A stretch of DNA of 64,000 nt from Aurelia coerulea (GCA_039566865.1 CM076943.1:10030001-10094000), one strand, 5' to 3'. Positions 32,747-45,690 are shown, numbered from the stretch's first letter. Notes: generated by a model not told the origin, from the letters alone. Numbers and translations are program-made.

Positions 32747-33833
32747 TGACTCTCAAAATTTTCCTCGATAGTTTAATTGAACATATGTACCTCGTTTGTT
32801 GGTACTGATGCTTTGAGAGGAGAACTATCAATCTTGAAAGCTCAGATGTGCATCCACCTTTAAACCAGAGCTTTGGCGCTTTGGCCTAAACGAATTCTTG
32901 AAGCACGTCGAATGAACCATCACATATTCTTGACTATGTTTTGAGAAATTCAACAAAGGCCTATCTTGGTTAATAATGGAGAGAAGTAAGAGAGAAGTAC
33001 GAGAGAAGTAAAAAAAACGAAAGTCACGAGAATAGATATCAAAAATTAACTTGAAGCACCATCAAAAAAAGGATCAGTATTTGAGAAACTGGTTATTTTT
33101 TGCGATGAAAACTCGATGAAAATTGTCAAATCTTCTCACTCAAGCATATCTAATTCCCCGCAAGAGCTGACGATTAAATCATTATAAAAGCAATGACGTA
33201 TATGATCTGATACATTTGTAAAAGATACTTTTCAAAGGCAGTCTGTCATGCAGCCATTGGGTAATAAGGACAATACACAGAATTGGAAAATTGAATAGCT
33301 ACTGATCCTAATGACTTTCTACGACCGTCTTTCTACGACCGATCAATCTTCTTTTATTGGTCTGGCCTCATTTACAGACCAAACGAGAACTATTCCATTC
33401 TTCCCTGATAATACCGCGTGTACCTGCAGCTTTGGCAAGGGTAAAATGCTGCAGGGGCTCTGCTAAAATTTCATCAGTTGCAAGACTCCCATACAACGTC
33501 TTACAAAGAAAATATTTCTTAAATAATGGATCACATGACCGATTTAGATGGGGAAAAGTTTATTATCTAAGTGAGATTTATGGCTGCATGGAAAAATTTA
33601 GTTCATAACGATCGGGTAGCTGAATGCGAGGTTACAGTCCGCCAAACACCCCCCGTTTTTCTGACTCACCCGATATGCCTACTTTAAATAGATTAATAAT
33701 AATAAAAATGAATAATAATTGCCTTCTTTCATAATCATTTCATGCACTTGGTTGCTCTGAATTTTCCCCAGAAATGTACAGAATGCTTTTGAATTTGTCG
33801 AGCAAATTCTTAAACATTTTAACTTTTTTTCAG

Positions 33834-33972
33834 TCCAAAATTTGCTGCCTGGATTGCAAGGCACCGCAATAATGGTTACACTCCATTGCCGCAACAAAAA
33901 AGAACAAATTTCAACAGAAAACCTGTAAAAAGAAATGCTAACAATATGGTTAAGGTTAAGAATATGGTAAAG
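33834..33972 (+). CDS. Membrane protein exon 4 (cytoplasmic, basic)
   Basis: A long pyrimidine tract and CAG precede the exon; the first base completes an Asn codon and the exon ends in phase 0 before GTAAGA. The peptide reads PKFAAWIARHRNNGYTPLP then a Lys/Arg/Asn-rich stretch with VKVKNMVK. It is the immediate cytoplasmic juxtamembrane segment. No known motif. Confidence 0.75.
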
Positions 33973-34100
33973 GTAAGAAACTTGGAGAAATGTCGCCAAG
34001 GGTTGCAAGAATATTTGCTTGCTCCATGTCTAGCTAGGCCCATCAGCTTTTGCAATGAATAGTTCACTGACTGATATAGTTATTTCTCACTGGTGTATCT

Positions 34101-34527
34101 TTAGCAGAAAGCCTGAATTAGATTCTAGGACTTTTTGAGAATATTTCATTTTCATTTCCTAGGGCTAGAAGCGAGTTTCTTAGAATTTTAGTTTTCGAAT
34201 ACATTGGAAACGATAAAAAAGCATCGATCAACTTTCCTACAAAATCGACATAAAGGGACAAAGAGAGAACTTGTTCGTCGTGCTTTGGGATTTAGAAAGC
34301 GACTAATTGTAATCCGCCGTACGAGAGTTCGCACTAAACCCCCAAATCACCCTGAAAACGTTTTCTCTTGTTCGTTCATGTTGGGTCTTTTAAAATTTGA
34401 TCGACGTTTTTTATCATTTTCAGTGATTTCGAAAACTAAAACTTTAAGAAACTCACTTCTAGCTCTAAAGGCTGAAAACTGAAATATTTGCAAAAAGTCC
34501 AAGAATCTAATTCAGGCTTTCTGCTAA
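34101..34527. mobile_element. Inverted-repeat MITE, arms about 110 bp
   Basis: TTAGCAGAAAGCCTGAATTA at the left and TAATTCAGGCTTTCTGCTAA at the right continue inward as inverted CTAGAAGCGAGTTTCTTA / TAAGAAACTCACTTCTAG. The 92-codon open frame at 34204 lies in the middle and has no known domain. Confidence 0.8.
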
Positions 34528-34958
34528 AGATTAAGCCATAAACCTTCAAAGTCGGTCCAGTGTACGATTTATTGTGGCCTGCCAAACGTGCATGTTATTT
34601 GGCGCACCCACTGGGATTTTTCTATGAATTTTCCCCGGGTACGCCTCTTTTTTTTTGGAAGCCGGTTGTAGCTTTGCTTTTCGCCGATTTTTTTAAACGT
34701 TGGCTATCATTTCAGCAGAAACATTCTAAAGCCGGATGAAAAATTACTTCTTGGAATTCACACTCCCGTACAATTGAAATTAAAGTCCCTCCCCCCGGTT
34801 CCTTCAATCATTCAGTTCAACACATATAAAGCTTTTAGCTCCAGCAACTGCTTACAAATTGGAAAATGTGTTAGAAGTATAACGGTGCTCGAAGAACAGT
34901 ACTGAACTACGCTTTGCTTTTTTTCTAGGGTGCATATGACAGTATCATTACATTAAAC

Positions 34959-35430
34959 CAAGGGCCCTGGGACGACATTAAAGTCGTCCCATTGCACTGA
35001 TTAAAATGTCGCGTTTAAATGATCTTACCTATCCAACGATGTCCTTGGTTGTTTTTTGTTGATCATTCTCTTGATTTTGCTTTTCAAACGACGTATATCC
35101 CATGAATTCTCAAGAACCTCAAGTTGAAATAAACTTTGCTTCGCACTTATGAGTCTCCATGTTTTATCTCGAGAACTAAACGAAATTGAGGTTGATCTCA
35201 GGCCAAACCTCACTTTCGTTTGGTTCTCTAGATAAACATGGCGATCCATCAGTGCGAAGTAAGGCTTATTTCAATTTGAGAAAACATGGGATGTATGTCG
35301 TTTAAAAAGCAAAACCAAGAGAATGATCAACAAAAAACAACCAAGGACAGCGTTGGATAGGTAAGATCATTTAAATACGACATTCTAACCAGTGCAATGG
35401 GACGACTTTAATGTCGTCCTAGGGCCCTAG
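34959..35430. mobile_element. Foldback element, arms about 225 bp
   Basis: The termini CAAGGGCCCTGGGACGAC and GTCGTCCTAGGGCCCTAG are inverses and are bordered by direct ATTAAAC copies (952-958 of the 34 kb block and 35431-35437). The arms include GATCATTCTCTTGATTTTGC and its inverse. Each end also has a small internal hairpin, GACGACATTAAAGTCGTC. Confidence 0.82.
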
Positions 35431-35466
35431 ATTAAACTAACATTGTTATAATAATATAACACCGTC

Positions 35467-36042
35467 ACATTTAAGTTTAAACGGCAAAAGGCTAAATTAG
35501 ATGTGTACGTTTATTCAGCCGAATTTGATAATATCGTTCTAAAGATATTGCCGAGTTTTCTAGGATGATATTTTGAAAGATTTCCTATTTTAAAAGATCA
35601 CCTTGGCAACATATAAACAATTTGATCAGAAAACTGATCAGAAAATTGTGTGAGCAAAAGTTAAGAAAGGAAAAATCTGAAGTGTTTTATGAAATATGTA
35701 TGTACGTATTCCCTCAAAGCATCAGAATTGAAAAACTCTTGATTTCGAATTTCGTGTTTCTCAAATTTGTGCTTCTTACATGCGGGACACTACTGTAAAA
35801 AATTGTGTCCCTTGCATTTAAATTGCTTTTGCAGTTTAGAAATAAGTTAATTCAGTCATGATTATCATTCAAAAGGTGAAAACTTCCCACCAAAGTTAGT
35901 CGTCACTATTCCTCTTCTTTTGGAAATCTTTCAAGATATCATCCTAGAAAACTCGGCAATATCTTTAGAACGATATTGTCAAATTCGGCTGAATAAATGT
36001 ACACATCTAATTTAGCCTTTTGTCGTTTAAACTTAAAATGCG
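35467..36042. mobile_element. Inverted-repeat element, arms about 120 bp
   Basis: The left arm has TTTAAGTTTAAACGGCAAAA and GATATTGCCGAGTTTTCTAG; the right arm has CTAGAAAACTCGGCAATATC and TTTTGTCGTTTAAACTTAAA. The middle is unrelated AT-rich DNA. It lies in intron 4 of gene 2. Confidence 0.8.
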
Positions 36043-36170
36043 TTTAAGCTTGAGCAAAGAGCCTGGCCTCATAATTTGTAAGATATCGATTTTTATTGAT
36101 ACTCTTCTGTGCTTACCTGTTCGTACATGCAAATTTTCTTGGTATCAAAATTCTTTACTCGATATTTCAG

Positions 36171-36312
36171 GCCATCGAATCAAGCCGTCCTAATTCAACC
36201 CGCAATCCTGGTCCATCTGGTGTGCCTGGAAAACAGAGAAAAAATCCGGATTCAAATCCAGGAGGCAACTCAAATGATCAAATGCGAAGACAGTCACCTG
36301 AAAACATGCAAG
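36171..36312 (+). CDS. Membrane protein exon 5 (cytoplasmic, Pro/Gly/Asn-rich)
   Basis: The exon follows a GATATTTCAG acceptor, enters in phase 0 and leaves in phase 1 before GTAATA. The peptide begins AIESSRPNSTRNPGPSGVPG and ends RRQSPENMQ. It is low-complexity and probably disordered. Confidence 0.75.
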
Positions 36313-36334
36313 GTAATATTTCCGAATAATTGTA

Positions 36335-36873
36335 CCGGTGTCCCAAAAAGTACTCCTGTTTAAAAAATCACCAAAAATTGATTATCAAACCTTGGATAAA
36401 ATTTTCTTTGACTTGTTTTGTCAAAGATCCAAAAATATTCATATATGCTAAAATGTTTGATTTTGATACAGCAAGGTAGAAAAATGACGCATTGAAAACC
36501 CTTATTTTGAGCCATACTTTTTAAGCAAAATACTCAATCTTACCTTCAAGTTAAAATTTTCAGAATTTTTTATCATCATTGAAATCTCCAATGATAATGC
36601 AAATTTTTTCTGTCATTTATGACCAAACTAGAAGCTTTACATGCACACAGAAATTGGTTTGGCAATCATCAGTGTTTTTGCAGTATGATTCAAAATCAGG
36701 TAGCCCCAAAAAGAGCCAAATTTGCCAATTTGGAAAGCAATTATAAAATCAGCTATGTCTAAGAAAATAATTTGGTCCTTGATCTACTTGGCAAAAAAAT
36801 AAAATTGAAGATCGGTCGTGTAATCAAATTTTTGCCGATTTTTCAAACGGGAGTACTTTTGTGGGACACCCGG
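36335..36873. mobile_element. TA-flanked element, CCGGTGTCCCAAAAAG ends
   Basis: CCGGTGTCCCAAAAAGTACT and the inverse AGTACTTTTGTGGGACACCCGG lie between TA dinucleotides, 22 bases downstream of exon 5. A truncated relative lies near 46590-46968. Confidence 0.8.
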
Positions 36874-37135
36874 TAGCTTGTATCTGCAATAAGTGAAAGG
36901 TTAAAACAGGGAAAATGAACCAGAAAATTCATATTCATTAGAATAATACTTTTGAAAAAAGATGGAAGTTCAGAACAAAAATCGTTGATGACATTTGTTG
37001 CTCCTCTGGTATCATTACTTTCGGTTAATTTCCCTTGACCAACAGTGCTTCAGTACCCAAATGCTGGGCAAAATGACAATAAATTCTTCATGTCAAGGTT
37101 GAAAATTATGAAACCCAAATCTCTTGCTTTTTCAG

Positions 37136-39487
37136 GTGACCAACATGAACTCCAATCGAGAAACTATGGTAGTACAACAACAGAAGCACAAAATACAAAG
37201 AAGTCAATGCCAATGATGTACATGGGCATAAAGAATACTGCATATGCTGCAGAATCTAGCTGTGATGAGAGTAGTCCTTTTCTTACCAGTAATACTGAGT
37301 GTGACAGTGAATATGACGATGAAAGTACCCATGGCACAAATCGATTGATGCATTGGTCCAAACATGCTGCCAAGGAGATTGCTGCTAAAATAACAAAAAG
37401 TGCCAAAGGAATCGATTTTGGGAACCCTTTCAAAGCATCTAGTGTAGATTCTCAAGATAGATTCATTGTTGTAGATACAACAAGTACAACGAACTTTCTC
37501 AAAGAATCAATTAGCCTTCCAGAAAGGGTACAGCTTCCAATAAGAAATGGGAGGAGTTATTTTGACAGTTCTCAGCTGCCTTGCAAAAGCTCTGATGACG
37601 AGTTGTCCGTAGAAAACACTTATTATAAGCTCACTGCATCAAAACAGATCACGAAACGAGACTTAGATCGACTTGAAAATAAGATACATTCTTTTGATAA
37701 ACAAAATGATATCGAAGGAAGCAGCAGTGTTTCGGATGACAGTATTGAGCTGTTCCAACGCAAGACAAGCTCCGAAAGTATGCACATTAATAATGAGCAA
37801 ATTAGAGTTATAAGAAGCAACGAAATTTTGCAAAGAGAAGCAAAAACTGATCAATTTCAAACTGGGAAAATTGAAAACAACAGAAGAGCAGCAGAGTCAC
37901 AATATCACGAAGATAAGAACATTATTCCTACCAACATGATGTCGAAAGGAAAAGAAAGAGACAAGATTCTTACGAAAAGACAAGAACAGATTGACAAAAG
38001 TACCAAATTACACCCATCATTGGGAATGCTGAACACTAAGAGGAAGTCCGAAAGCAATTTTAGTGGGTACACAAAAAAAGCCCGAACATTACTAGAAGAC
38101 CTTGATAGCGCTGAGAAGGGGGTGTATATGAAAAGTAGCAAAGGCAGCAATGAATGCTATTCTGAGAACAAAGAATTTTCGTTGAAAGGTAATGAAGAAG
38201 ATTCTACCAGTAGAGTGCCCCAGAAATTGCAAAAAATTCCCAGACCTGATGCTGCTTTTAGATTTTCATTAAAACAATATTCTGACAAGGATATATATAT
38301 CACTGTACCAGAAGTTGCGAGAAAAGAACTCAAGAATAACAATGCTGTTATAGAAAATCAGAATAGCCTTATGGCAAATGAGGCTAGATCACAGAATAGA
38401 CATGAGCCATTGCTGTCAGGACAACCCAGCAAAACTGACTTTGCCAATGAATCTAGTATGCCTTCAGAGTTTAGCAGTGACAGCTCAAAAAGTAGTAATG
38501 TGCTGACCAATTTGGAGTCTCTAGGACCCAATGACTTGTCGGCTGACATCAGGAAGTATCTTGTTGATTACTCGGATTACAATCCAAGACAATTTATTCC
38601 TACGAAATACCAGCAAAGATCAATTGATCGGTGTAAGCGTTTGTTCCAAGTTGATCGAAAATTCAACCAGGACTGGGAAGAAATCATGGCTCCTTATGTG
38701 TCCCCCCAATTGATCCTTGGTTCCAATATCAGTATTTTAACTGATGCTCTTGAACAATCATCATCAGGAAGCGGGAATAGGGAAAGTACAAATCCTACCA
38801 GTTATGCTGAAACAGTAGACCCTTCTTCTTCAAGTCTGAACTCAATATCAGAGCCAAATGTCACGGAAAAAGGTGATATTTTGTGGACAGCGTCGAAAAG
38901 TGTGGCGCAGGCAAACAATGGTCAGCTTGATGTGGATGTAGCTTTGGATACAGAAGCAGTTACTCCTGAAATAAGTAACAATCTTACAAATGTGAAACGT
39001 AAAACAATACCTAAACAGATTGCAACAGATGCAACTAGTATGCATTATGATGCCAATGGTTTGGATGCCAATAATGCAAGCAATGCTCTTGCGTCGGCTA
39101 ATAACGAGAGTAAAATAGGGAGCTCTTCAACTCAAAAATGTGACAGTGATGCAGAAACTACAATACTGACTAATGACGCAATGACATCACCAGCATTAAG
39201 TTCCAAGAAGACAGTACAAAGTGAAAAACATTCTGATTCAGCATTTCTTGTGAGTCCACGTGTTGCTAACCTCAAAGAAGCACTAGTCTCAGTGAGCCAA
39301 TGCCCATCTAGTCCTTCATTATTGATAGCAACTCCAATGGACACTTCACGTAATTCAAGCTCATCAACAATATCCATCAATTGTTCTTCATTTGGTGACA
39401 CAAATGATCCGTCAAAAGAGTTTGTTCTTACGCGTGACATTGCGATCAAAGAGGCAAGTTCCAAACTTGAAGGAGACAAACAGAAAG
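37136..39487 (+). CDS. Membrane protein exon 6 (large cytoplasmic Ser-rich region)
   Basis: This 784-codon block is open from the TTTTTCAG acceptor to a GTGAGT donor, phase 1 at both ends. It is Ser/Asn/Lys-rich and mostly disordered-looking. More ordered segments include HWSKHAAKEIAAKITKSAKG with GNPFKAS near the start, RLENKIHSFDKQND, and an aromatic-rich block YLVDYSDYNPRQFIPTKYQ followed by CKRLFQVDRKFNQDWEEIM. I recognise no catalytic or signalling domain. The remaining Ser-rich tail has many possible phosphorylation sites. The open frame extends upstream to 37045 only because the intron end is open. Confidence 0.85.
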
Positions 39488-40539
39488 GTGAGTACGAATA
39501 ATGTAACCGCAGATCTGGAGGGGTTCAGCCTCTCTCCCAGTTTATCTACCATAACTTTATTCTGGTAATTTTCAAGCTTCAAAACTTTGCATGGCTTCCT
39601 AAATCAACAGGAAAGTGGAACTTCGTTATGAAATTCAGGACAAAGATGACAAAAATAAACATTTTCTTTCACTTTATGTTATCATCTTGAATCTTGTTTT
39701 ATTACAAAAAATGAATTAGTTTGGACTAAAACCACTGCAAATAACAATTATTGAGAAAAAACAAGCCATTTTTAGTCGAGGATACGAGGATACGATAGGA
39801 TACGAGGAAGTACCAAGTTAGTACCTAAATGTAAAGTTAATACCTAAATGTAGCTTGTAGCTTGCACACTACCATTATTGTTGCTTCGTGATCGTGCTAG
39901 TATCTAAATAGTTCTTTTTTCTAAATTTCAATAAGATTTTTCATTCAGTTTTTGAAATATTACTGATTTCTCAGCTATAAAGTCTTGTAATCATGAATTT
40001 TCACAGTCCAACACTTTGAAATTTCATGGTTCTTCAAATATTAACAATCGTCACATTTCAATTGTCATTGTATTGATGGATGTATATATTGTTGACTCCA
40101 AGTTTGCGAAATTGAAAATTATAGCAAAACATTCTCTACGTGCTAGATAAACCCTTGAGCTGCACGAGGCCCCTCTTTTTTCAAGATGTTGAAGATGATT
40201 GTAAGTTTTGAGCAATAAAAGCTCTGTTCAATCAAGGGTGCTAGGACACGAACGTGTTGATTACATATTTATTTACCTTGTTTCGATCTTTGTCTTGTTT
40301 TCTTGTCTTGTTTTCTTCTCTGTTTCCTCTTCGACTGATGTGTGCAACTGAATGGTTTAGGCCTAAATGTCTCGTGTTATTTGAATATATCTTCCTTGTA
40401 TTCCTGTGTCTTAGCGTGCCTTCGCAGAAGAAAGGTTTCCAACCGCAATCACGCCCGACAACACCAAGCCTGAATTCTGACGTCACTTCCGGCCTCTCTT
40501 GCAAGAAAGCTGTGGCGCGAAAGTAAAATTTTGTGATAA

Positions 40540-41833
40540 ATGGCGTCAGCAGGCGTCCCAAGTGTCCCAAAGCAAAATATCGAGATATAACGCAATAGCT
40601 GTATCTTCGCTCTTTCAAGTTCTTTGAGCATTTTGGACTCAGAGCTTCTTGGTTTTTCATATTTTTCAAAGGCCGTGGACAACTCTGTTTACAAACTCGG
40701 GATTCAGCACAGCAGGTAAGCAGACTTTATCATAAATTTAACGTTTTGCCTTTGTTTCATGGAAATTTTGTTGAAAGTTTTGGATTCCTCGATGTCGTTT
40801 TGTCCTATTTTGCCACCTTTCGCCAATTGTTGACGAAATAAACTTGTCATTTTCTCGTCTTGAACTTCGGCTTGCAGTTTCAAGAAAATGAACTTTTGTT
40901 GGCCTAAATTTAACCGAAATTTTTTAAAACTCCAATATTTTCTAAACTAAGACAGGAATTCTCCTTTTGGAGATATAACGCAATAGCTGTAAGCATCTAG
41001 TTTCTAGGAATGTTGCCTGTTTTGCTGTAGCCTTTGCCGGTTTCCCACAATTTTCAAAGGCAATTTTTCCTCGAGAGCCATGACTATTTAATCTGCGTTA
41101 ACTTTACGTGCTTCCTTTTACAAACTTGTCTGCTTTTTAGTCAGAAAACAAACGTTAACCTTGGTTGAATGTGTCACTTTCGAACTTAATCTGATGTTTT
41201 CAGAAATGAAAATATTTTAGAGTACTTGCTACCTGTTTTGGCCACCAGAGCAATAAGAATAATAACAAAACTTTGACTTCGCTCTCAGAGAACTTTTCGT
41301 CGGGTTTGGCCTAAATGTAAACAAACATAAAGTTGCATTGTTGCTTATTTTCTTCAAGACTAATGGGGAAGCTCTGACCTAGAAATAGGAGATTTGCTTA
41401 CTAAAACAATGTTATCAAGGCTACCTTGTACAAAAATTTATCAGCTTTGATTATTTTGCCTATAAATACGATAGTTTACTGCAATTATTTGCCCTTAAAT
41501 CTGTTTTCTTTTTCTTGAGCAGGGTATTGCTGCTCTGATTTAAGTTCGCAAAGACATCTCCTATTTTGGTTTGCTGCTCTTTTTGTACATGCAATCCTCT
41601 ATGAGACAAAGTGAAATTTGCTATGCAGCAAACGTTTCTAGTAGGAGGAAATAATATTGTCTCTGTTTTATTTTAGGACCCAAACAGAACAGGATTATCC
41701 TTTACCAATCAAGCCCAACCTTGAAGCAGCATTTGACAACAACCACAAAAGACTGCAATTCTTGCTTTTTCAATGCCTGAGGACTTATGCAAAACTGATG
41801 GAACATGACTGTTGCAAACAAAGCATTCAATGA
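40540..41833 (+). pseudogene. Candidate two-exon ORF inside the 3.9 kb element, with an in-frame stop
   Basis: Exon a (40540-40715) starts ATGGCGTCAGCAGGCGTC and ends in phase 2 before GTAAGC. Exon b (41677-41833) follows a TTTTATTTTAG acceptor and ends TGA. Joined they give 110 codons, with a TAA at codon 17 (40588-40590). Peptide pieces look protein-like: LDSELLGFSYFSKAVDNSVY and KPNLEAAFDNNHKRLQFLL. I recognise no family. It may be a decayed element-encoded gene or chance. Confidence 0.35.
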
Positions 41834-42933
41834 AAAACAATATTATGATATATCAAAAAATTTGAGTAATCCAATAATTGATACTCTGATGATTTTACTC
41901 TGATGATAGGAAGATGGTAAGATAATAGCAATTGAATCATCACAAAATTGAAATGTTAATGCTTCCAATTCTGAAACAGTCCGAAACATATTCTGAATTT
42001 GATCTGCAAAGACAATTGTTTGCAAAGACAAAGACAAAGCTCGCCCGTTTCACCCTGTAGCCCCTACTGCCATGCTTATTCATGAGTTTCTGAAAATTAC
42101 CAAAAAGCAGTTATTGCCGTTGTCCATTCAGAAATAGTCATTGCAATTTCGATATACAGCATCCTTCCCTATCTTCCTTGTCTGTGAGTTTTTAGAGCCA
42201 ACAAGAGAAGATTTCCAGACTGCATTGAGTTGCTCCATCATTGAGAGGAACTTGCCTAGTACAAATAACATATTTTCTATAATTTGCTATCCATTTGTCC
42301 ATCAAAGACATCTGCCATCATAAACAAAACGATTTTAGTTCTTGATCCATAAATATCCGAGTTCTTTCGTTGGAAGCTGCTTCTTCTTGTCTCATTCTTT
42401 CTGGCGGGTTGGAGACTTATTTGAAAACATGAAAGCATCTCTTGTCCTTCACTGGCAGTAAAGGATCGCTAGTGCTCTGCATATTGGTTTATTGCTTCGT
42501 TTCGTTCAGAATTAAAAAGTTTTCTTGAAAGCAAGCAGCAAGCAGACCACGCCGCTTCAAAACAATTTCTACGATCTACGGCATTTTCTAAATGTCATGG
42601 CTTTCAAGGCGCTATTTACTTCACCAAAAACAATGAATTCGAAAAATTTGCCCAAATACGGATGAAAATCTCTTAAAATAAGACCATCACTCCTGTCAAA
42701 TTGCGTGGAGTTTACCGGGAAGTTTAAATCAAAACGATTTTAGTTTTAAACATTTCTTTGATAATTTCACTACCTTTTAAGATTAAATTAACGCGGAAAA
42801 ATCACACCGCATCACTGCAAGAAACGTTCAAAGTCGACGAAAATAATCACTTCCGGTCATTTTCCTATACATTTGTATAGGGGCATCAAAGCGAGGCTGA
42901 ACTCCTCGAGAAAGGTGTTGTCGGGCGTGCGCA

Positions 42934-43117
42934 ATAGACCTTTTAGCTATTCTGAAAAGAAGGAGAATCTAACGATATTTTGCTACGTTTTGTAGAATTT
43001 TCGAATGTGCACAATAGTGATAGAAGCTCTAACGCCACTCGATCGAACGTCGCATATAAAAATGTATAAAAATAACGTTCGATCCAGGCTTTTTTTTAGA
43101 ATAGCTAAAAGGTCTAT
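42934..43117. mobile_element. MITE with ATAGACCTTTTAGCTATTCT ends
   Basis: ATAGACCTTTTAGCTATTCT at the left and AGAATAGCTAAAAGGTCTAT at the right are perfect inverses. It interrupts the right arm of the 40227-44100 element. Confidence 0.85.
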
Positions 43118-43130
43118 GCCATACCAAATA

Positions 43131-43841
43131 CTTAAAGTTAGTTGACGGAGATAAATAGCCACCTCCAGGCCTGCATATGCAGGGAGCTGGGCAAGCTAAA
43201 AATAGATCTTGTTTCTTAGCCAATGAAAATTGAGAACTCTTGTGGTGATCACCACTTTCACGTGATCAGGTTTTCTCGAGAACAAACAAATTTAAAATGG
43301 CTAACGGATTCAGAGTTGTGCTCTCCTGCAAGAAACAGAAGCGAACTCAACGAGCTGGAAAGTTGTGCACTTTGTTTTTCGGGTACGGGGAAAAGGAAAA
43401 GGAGTTGTTGGACGAGCACGACGATATCCAGTTGTTATTAGGCTTCGAGACTTCAGCTGAGATAACACTAACAGATCGGATTTTGGAAACAGTTGAGTAA
43501 GGCGCGTTAGGCCGATCGTTGCCAAAGACGTACGAAACTCCCCCGAAACTCAGTCCGTGCATGACAAAATTTGAAAAGCTGGAAGATGGATATGTTCACA
43601 TGCTGGAAGATATTAGTATGCAAGAAAGTTCCACGAAAAGAGGGCAAGTGTGATTATAGAGGATGATATTAGTATTGTAGTCGTACGGCCTTGTGCATTT
43701 TCCATCCAGGGGTTTCCCCTCTTCCTCAATTCAGTGGCGTGACGAAAGGCAATCGCTGATTGGTCAATTCATTTCAACTGAGTTGAATTGAAGTTATTTT
43801 TAGAAAGCCGTTGGCTTTAGCTCCGTCAACTAACTTTAAAA
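43131..43841. mobile_element. Inverted-repeat element with TTGACGGAG ends, holding a 67-codon ORF
   Basis: The termini CTTAAAGTTAGTTGACGGAG and CTCCGTCAACTAACTTTAAA are inverses. A short relative is at 45001-45200. Inside, a 67-codon open frame on the + strand (43297-43500) starts with a good AAAATGG context and reads MANGFRVVLSCKKQKRTQR, later LLDEHDDIQLLLGFETSAE; I do not recognise it. Confidence 0.7.
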
Positions 43842-45000
43842 ATACATACTTAAAAAGTATTTAGTATGGCACTGTGGTTTGAAACCTTTCTTCTGCGAAG
43901 GCGCGCTAAGACACAGGAATAAAAGGAAGATATATTCAAATAACACGAGGCATTTGGGCCTAATAAACCGTTCAGTTGCACACACCAGTTGAAGACGAAA
44001 CAGAGAAGCAAAGAAGACAAGAAATCAAGACAAGGATCAAAACAAGGTAAATAAATATGTAATCAACACGTTCGTAGTGTCCTAACACACTTGGTTCAAT
44101 ACTGAGGATGGATGAATTTGTTTTTGCACCCGTTGATGTGAAATAGCGGTAACTTGAAGGACATATGTCACGTTAGCAATTGGTTGTATATTGGTTTTAA
44201 TACAACAAACAAGTGTCGAGTTGAATTCCATTTTTTCATGACTTTTAATTCTGTTCCATAAATTTTCATAGCAATAAGGATTCAGCCTCGATCCCATGCT
44301 TTGAAATAAATAATAGAAAGAATTGTATTGCAAGAACCTTAACATATGCCCTTTAAAGTTAAAGTCTGTCTCCGATTAGATGTTACACGAGATTTGCGAT
44401 AAAGCAAAATTAACCATGCAATACACGTCAATGATTTTGTTCGTGGACATTTTCACATGGCATTTAAATTTGAGACAGGCCTAAGAGTTGTCTGAATCTT
44501 TGGATCGTTGTCGAATTTAGTTTCGAAATATTGCTAAAAATTTTTCAATGACAGAACAATCCACGCCTTGCATGCATCAACTTCATAAAAATGTCGACAT
44601 TATAGCCTGAAATAGATTAAAGGCAGTTATCCGTGGGAACTTGTTTGAGTGCACGAGTAAAGCGAGCGCTTTATTTTCTGGTAGAAGCAGAAATTGTCAA
44701 AACCAATAAGAGAGGGTTTTGCATTTTCTCCACACAAATTCCACTTGATTATTTAATTCAAAGACTCCTTGCTGTTGCTTTGGTAATCAGCAGCTTGATG
44801 GTTACCCTTGGATTTTCAATGTTTTGATAGAACAAATCAGCTATGTTTTATTTTTTCCACTTAAAGTCATGTGACCATTCTCTTCAGACGTTATTGCTCT
44901 ACCATTCTCTTTGCAAGCATGGCACAAGTTTTCTTTGCAATAGTTTTTATAGCAATAGTTTCATGGCAATAGTTTTTATGGCAAGAAACATTAAAAGATT

Positions 45001-45200
45001 TAAAGTTTGGTTGACGGAGATAAAAATGTTGACTCAACTCAAGAACTGCACATGCAAGTCTAAAATTAGCCTACTGTATTTTATTGGAGGATTTTGACAC
45101 GTGCATGAATACTGTTTTGCTAGAGTAAAAATAGCGTACGTCAGCGTTTTTCTTTTTCCTTTTCACTGATTACCTCAACTTAGCTCCGTCAATTGACTTT
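45001..45200. mobile_element. MITE with TTGACGGAG ends
   Basis: TAAAGTTTGGTTGACGGAGA at the left and TAGCTCCGTCAATTGACTTT at the right. It is a short deletion-type relative of 43131-43841. Confidence 0.7.
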
Positions 45201-45290
45201 AGAAAAACGAAAAGCGACTTTATTTGAGAAATTAATCAATTGAGTTGATATTTCACCTATCAAGACGCAATATCATGAATTTTGTCATTA

Positions 45291-45690
45291 CTCTCAAATA
45301 CCGAATAATCGTCCCTCCCGCTTATTAATTTTTGAAAAATTGTCCAACCCCCCCCACTTTTATTCCAACCCCCCTTTTATTAATTCTTGAAAAATAGAAA
45401 TAATAGTGAACATAATTTTTTTAATAATTCCTGCTAAGCAAATGTATTTACTATATTTATTAACTTTATTCTCCTTTGTTTGTCTGACCCGTGTTACATA
45501 CGTGTTTTACATACGTGGTACCCATGTTAGGTACGTGTTTTACTAAGAAAACGAAAAACGACTATTCTCAATTTTTCCAACCCCCCCCCCCCGATTGTTC
45601 CAACCCCCCCCCCGATTATTATTATATTGAACCATTTCCAACCCCCCCGATTATTCTCACCCCCACCCCCGTTTATTCGGTACTTGAGAG
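45291..45690. mobile_element. TA-flanked C-run element
   Basis: CTCTCAAATACCGAATAATC and the inverse GTTTATTCGGTACTTGAGAG lie between TA dinucleotides. The interior is AT-rich flanked by several runs of C with the phrase CCAACCCCCC repeated. It ends just upstream of the exon 7 acceptor. Confidence 0.75.

Larger units (their letters stand above)
40227..44100. mobile_element. 3.9 kb element with about 220-bp terminal inverted repeats
   Basis: The left arm begins TTCAATCAAGGGTGCTAGGA and contains GTGTTGATTACATATTTATT and CTTCGCAGAAGAAAGGTTTC. The right arm is the inverse (GAAACCTTTCTTCTGCGAAG near 43890, AATAAATATGTAATCAACAC near 44050). The 16-base CACGCCCGACAACACC at 40449 has its inverse at 42915-42930, so the right arm is split by later insertions at 42934-43117 and 43131-43841. 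No intact transposase is visible. Confidence 0.78.

Noticed and set aside
34204..34482. 92-codon basic open frame
   Set aside because: It sits in the middle of an inverted-repeat MITE and has no conserved motif.
37164..39479. Minus-strand open frames opposite exon 6
   Set aside because: They are antisense shadows of an 800-codon open coding exon.
43297..43500. 67-codon open frame starting MANGFRVVLSCKK as a host gene
   Set aside because: The start context is good, but it lies inside an inverted-repeat element, is short and has no known domain; it is recorded only within that element.
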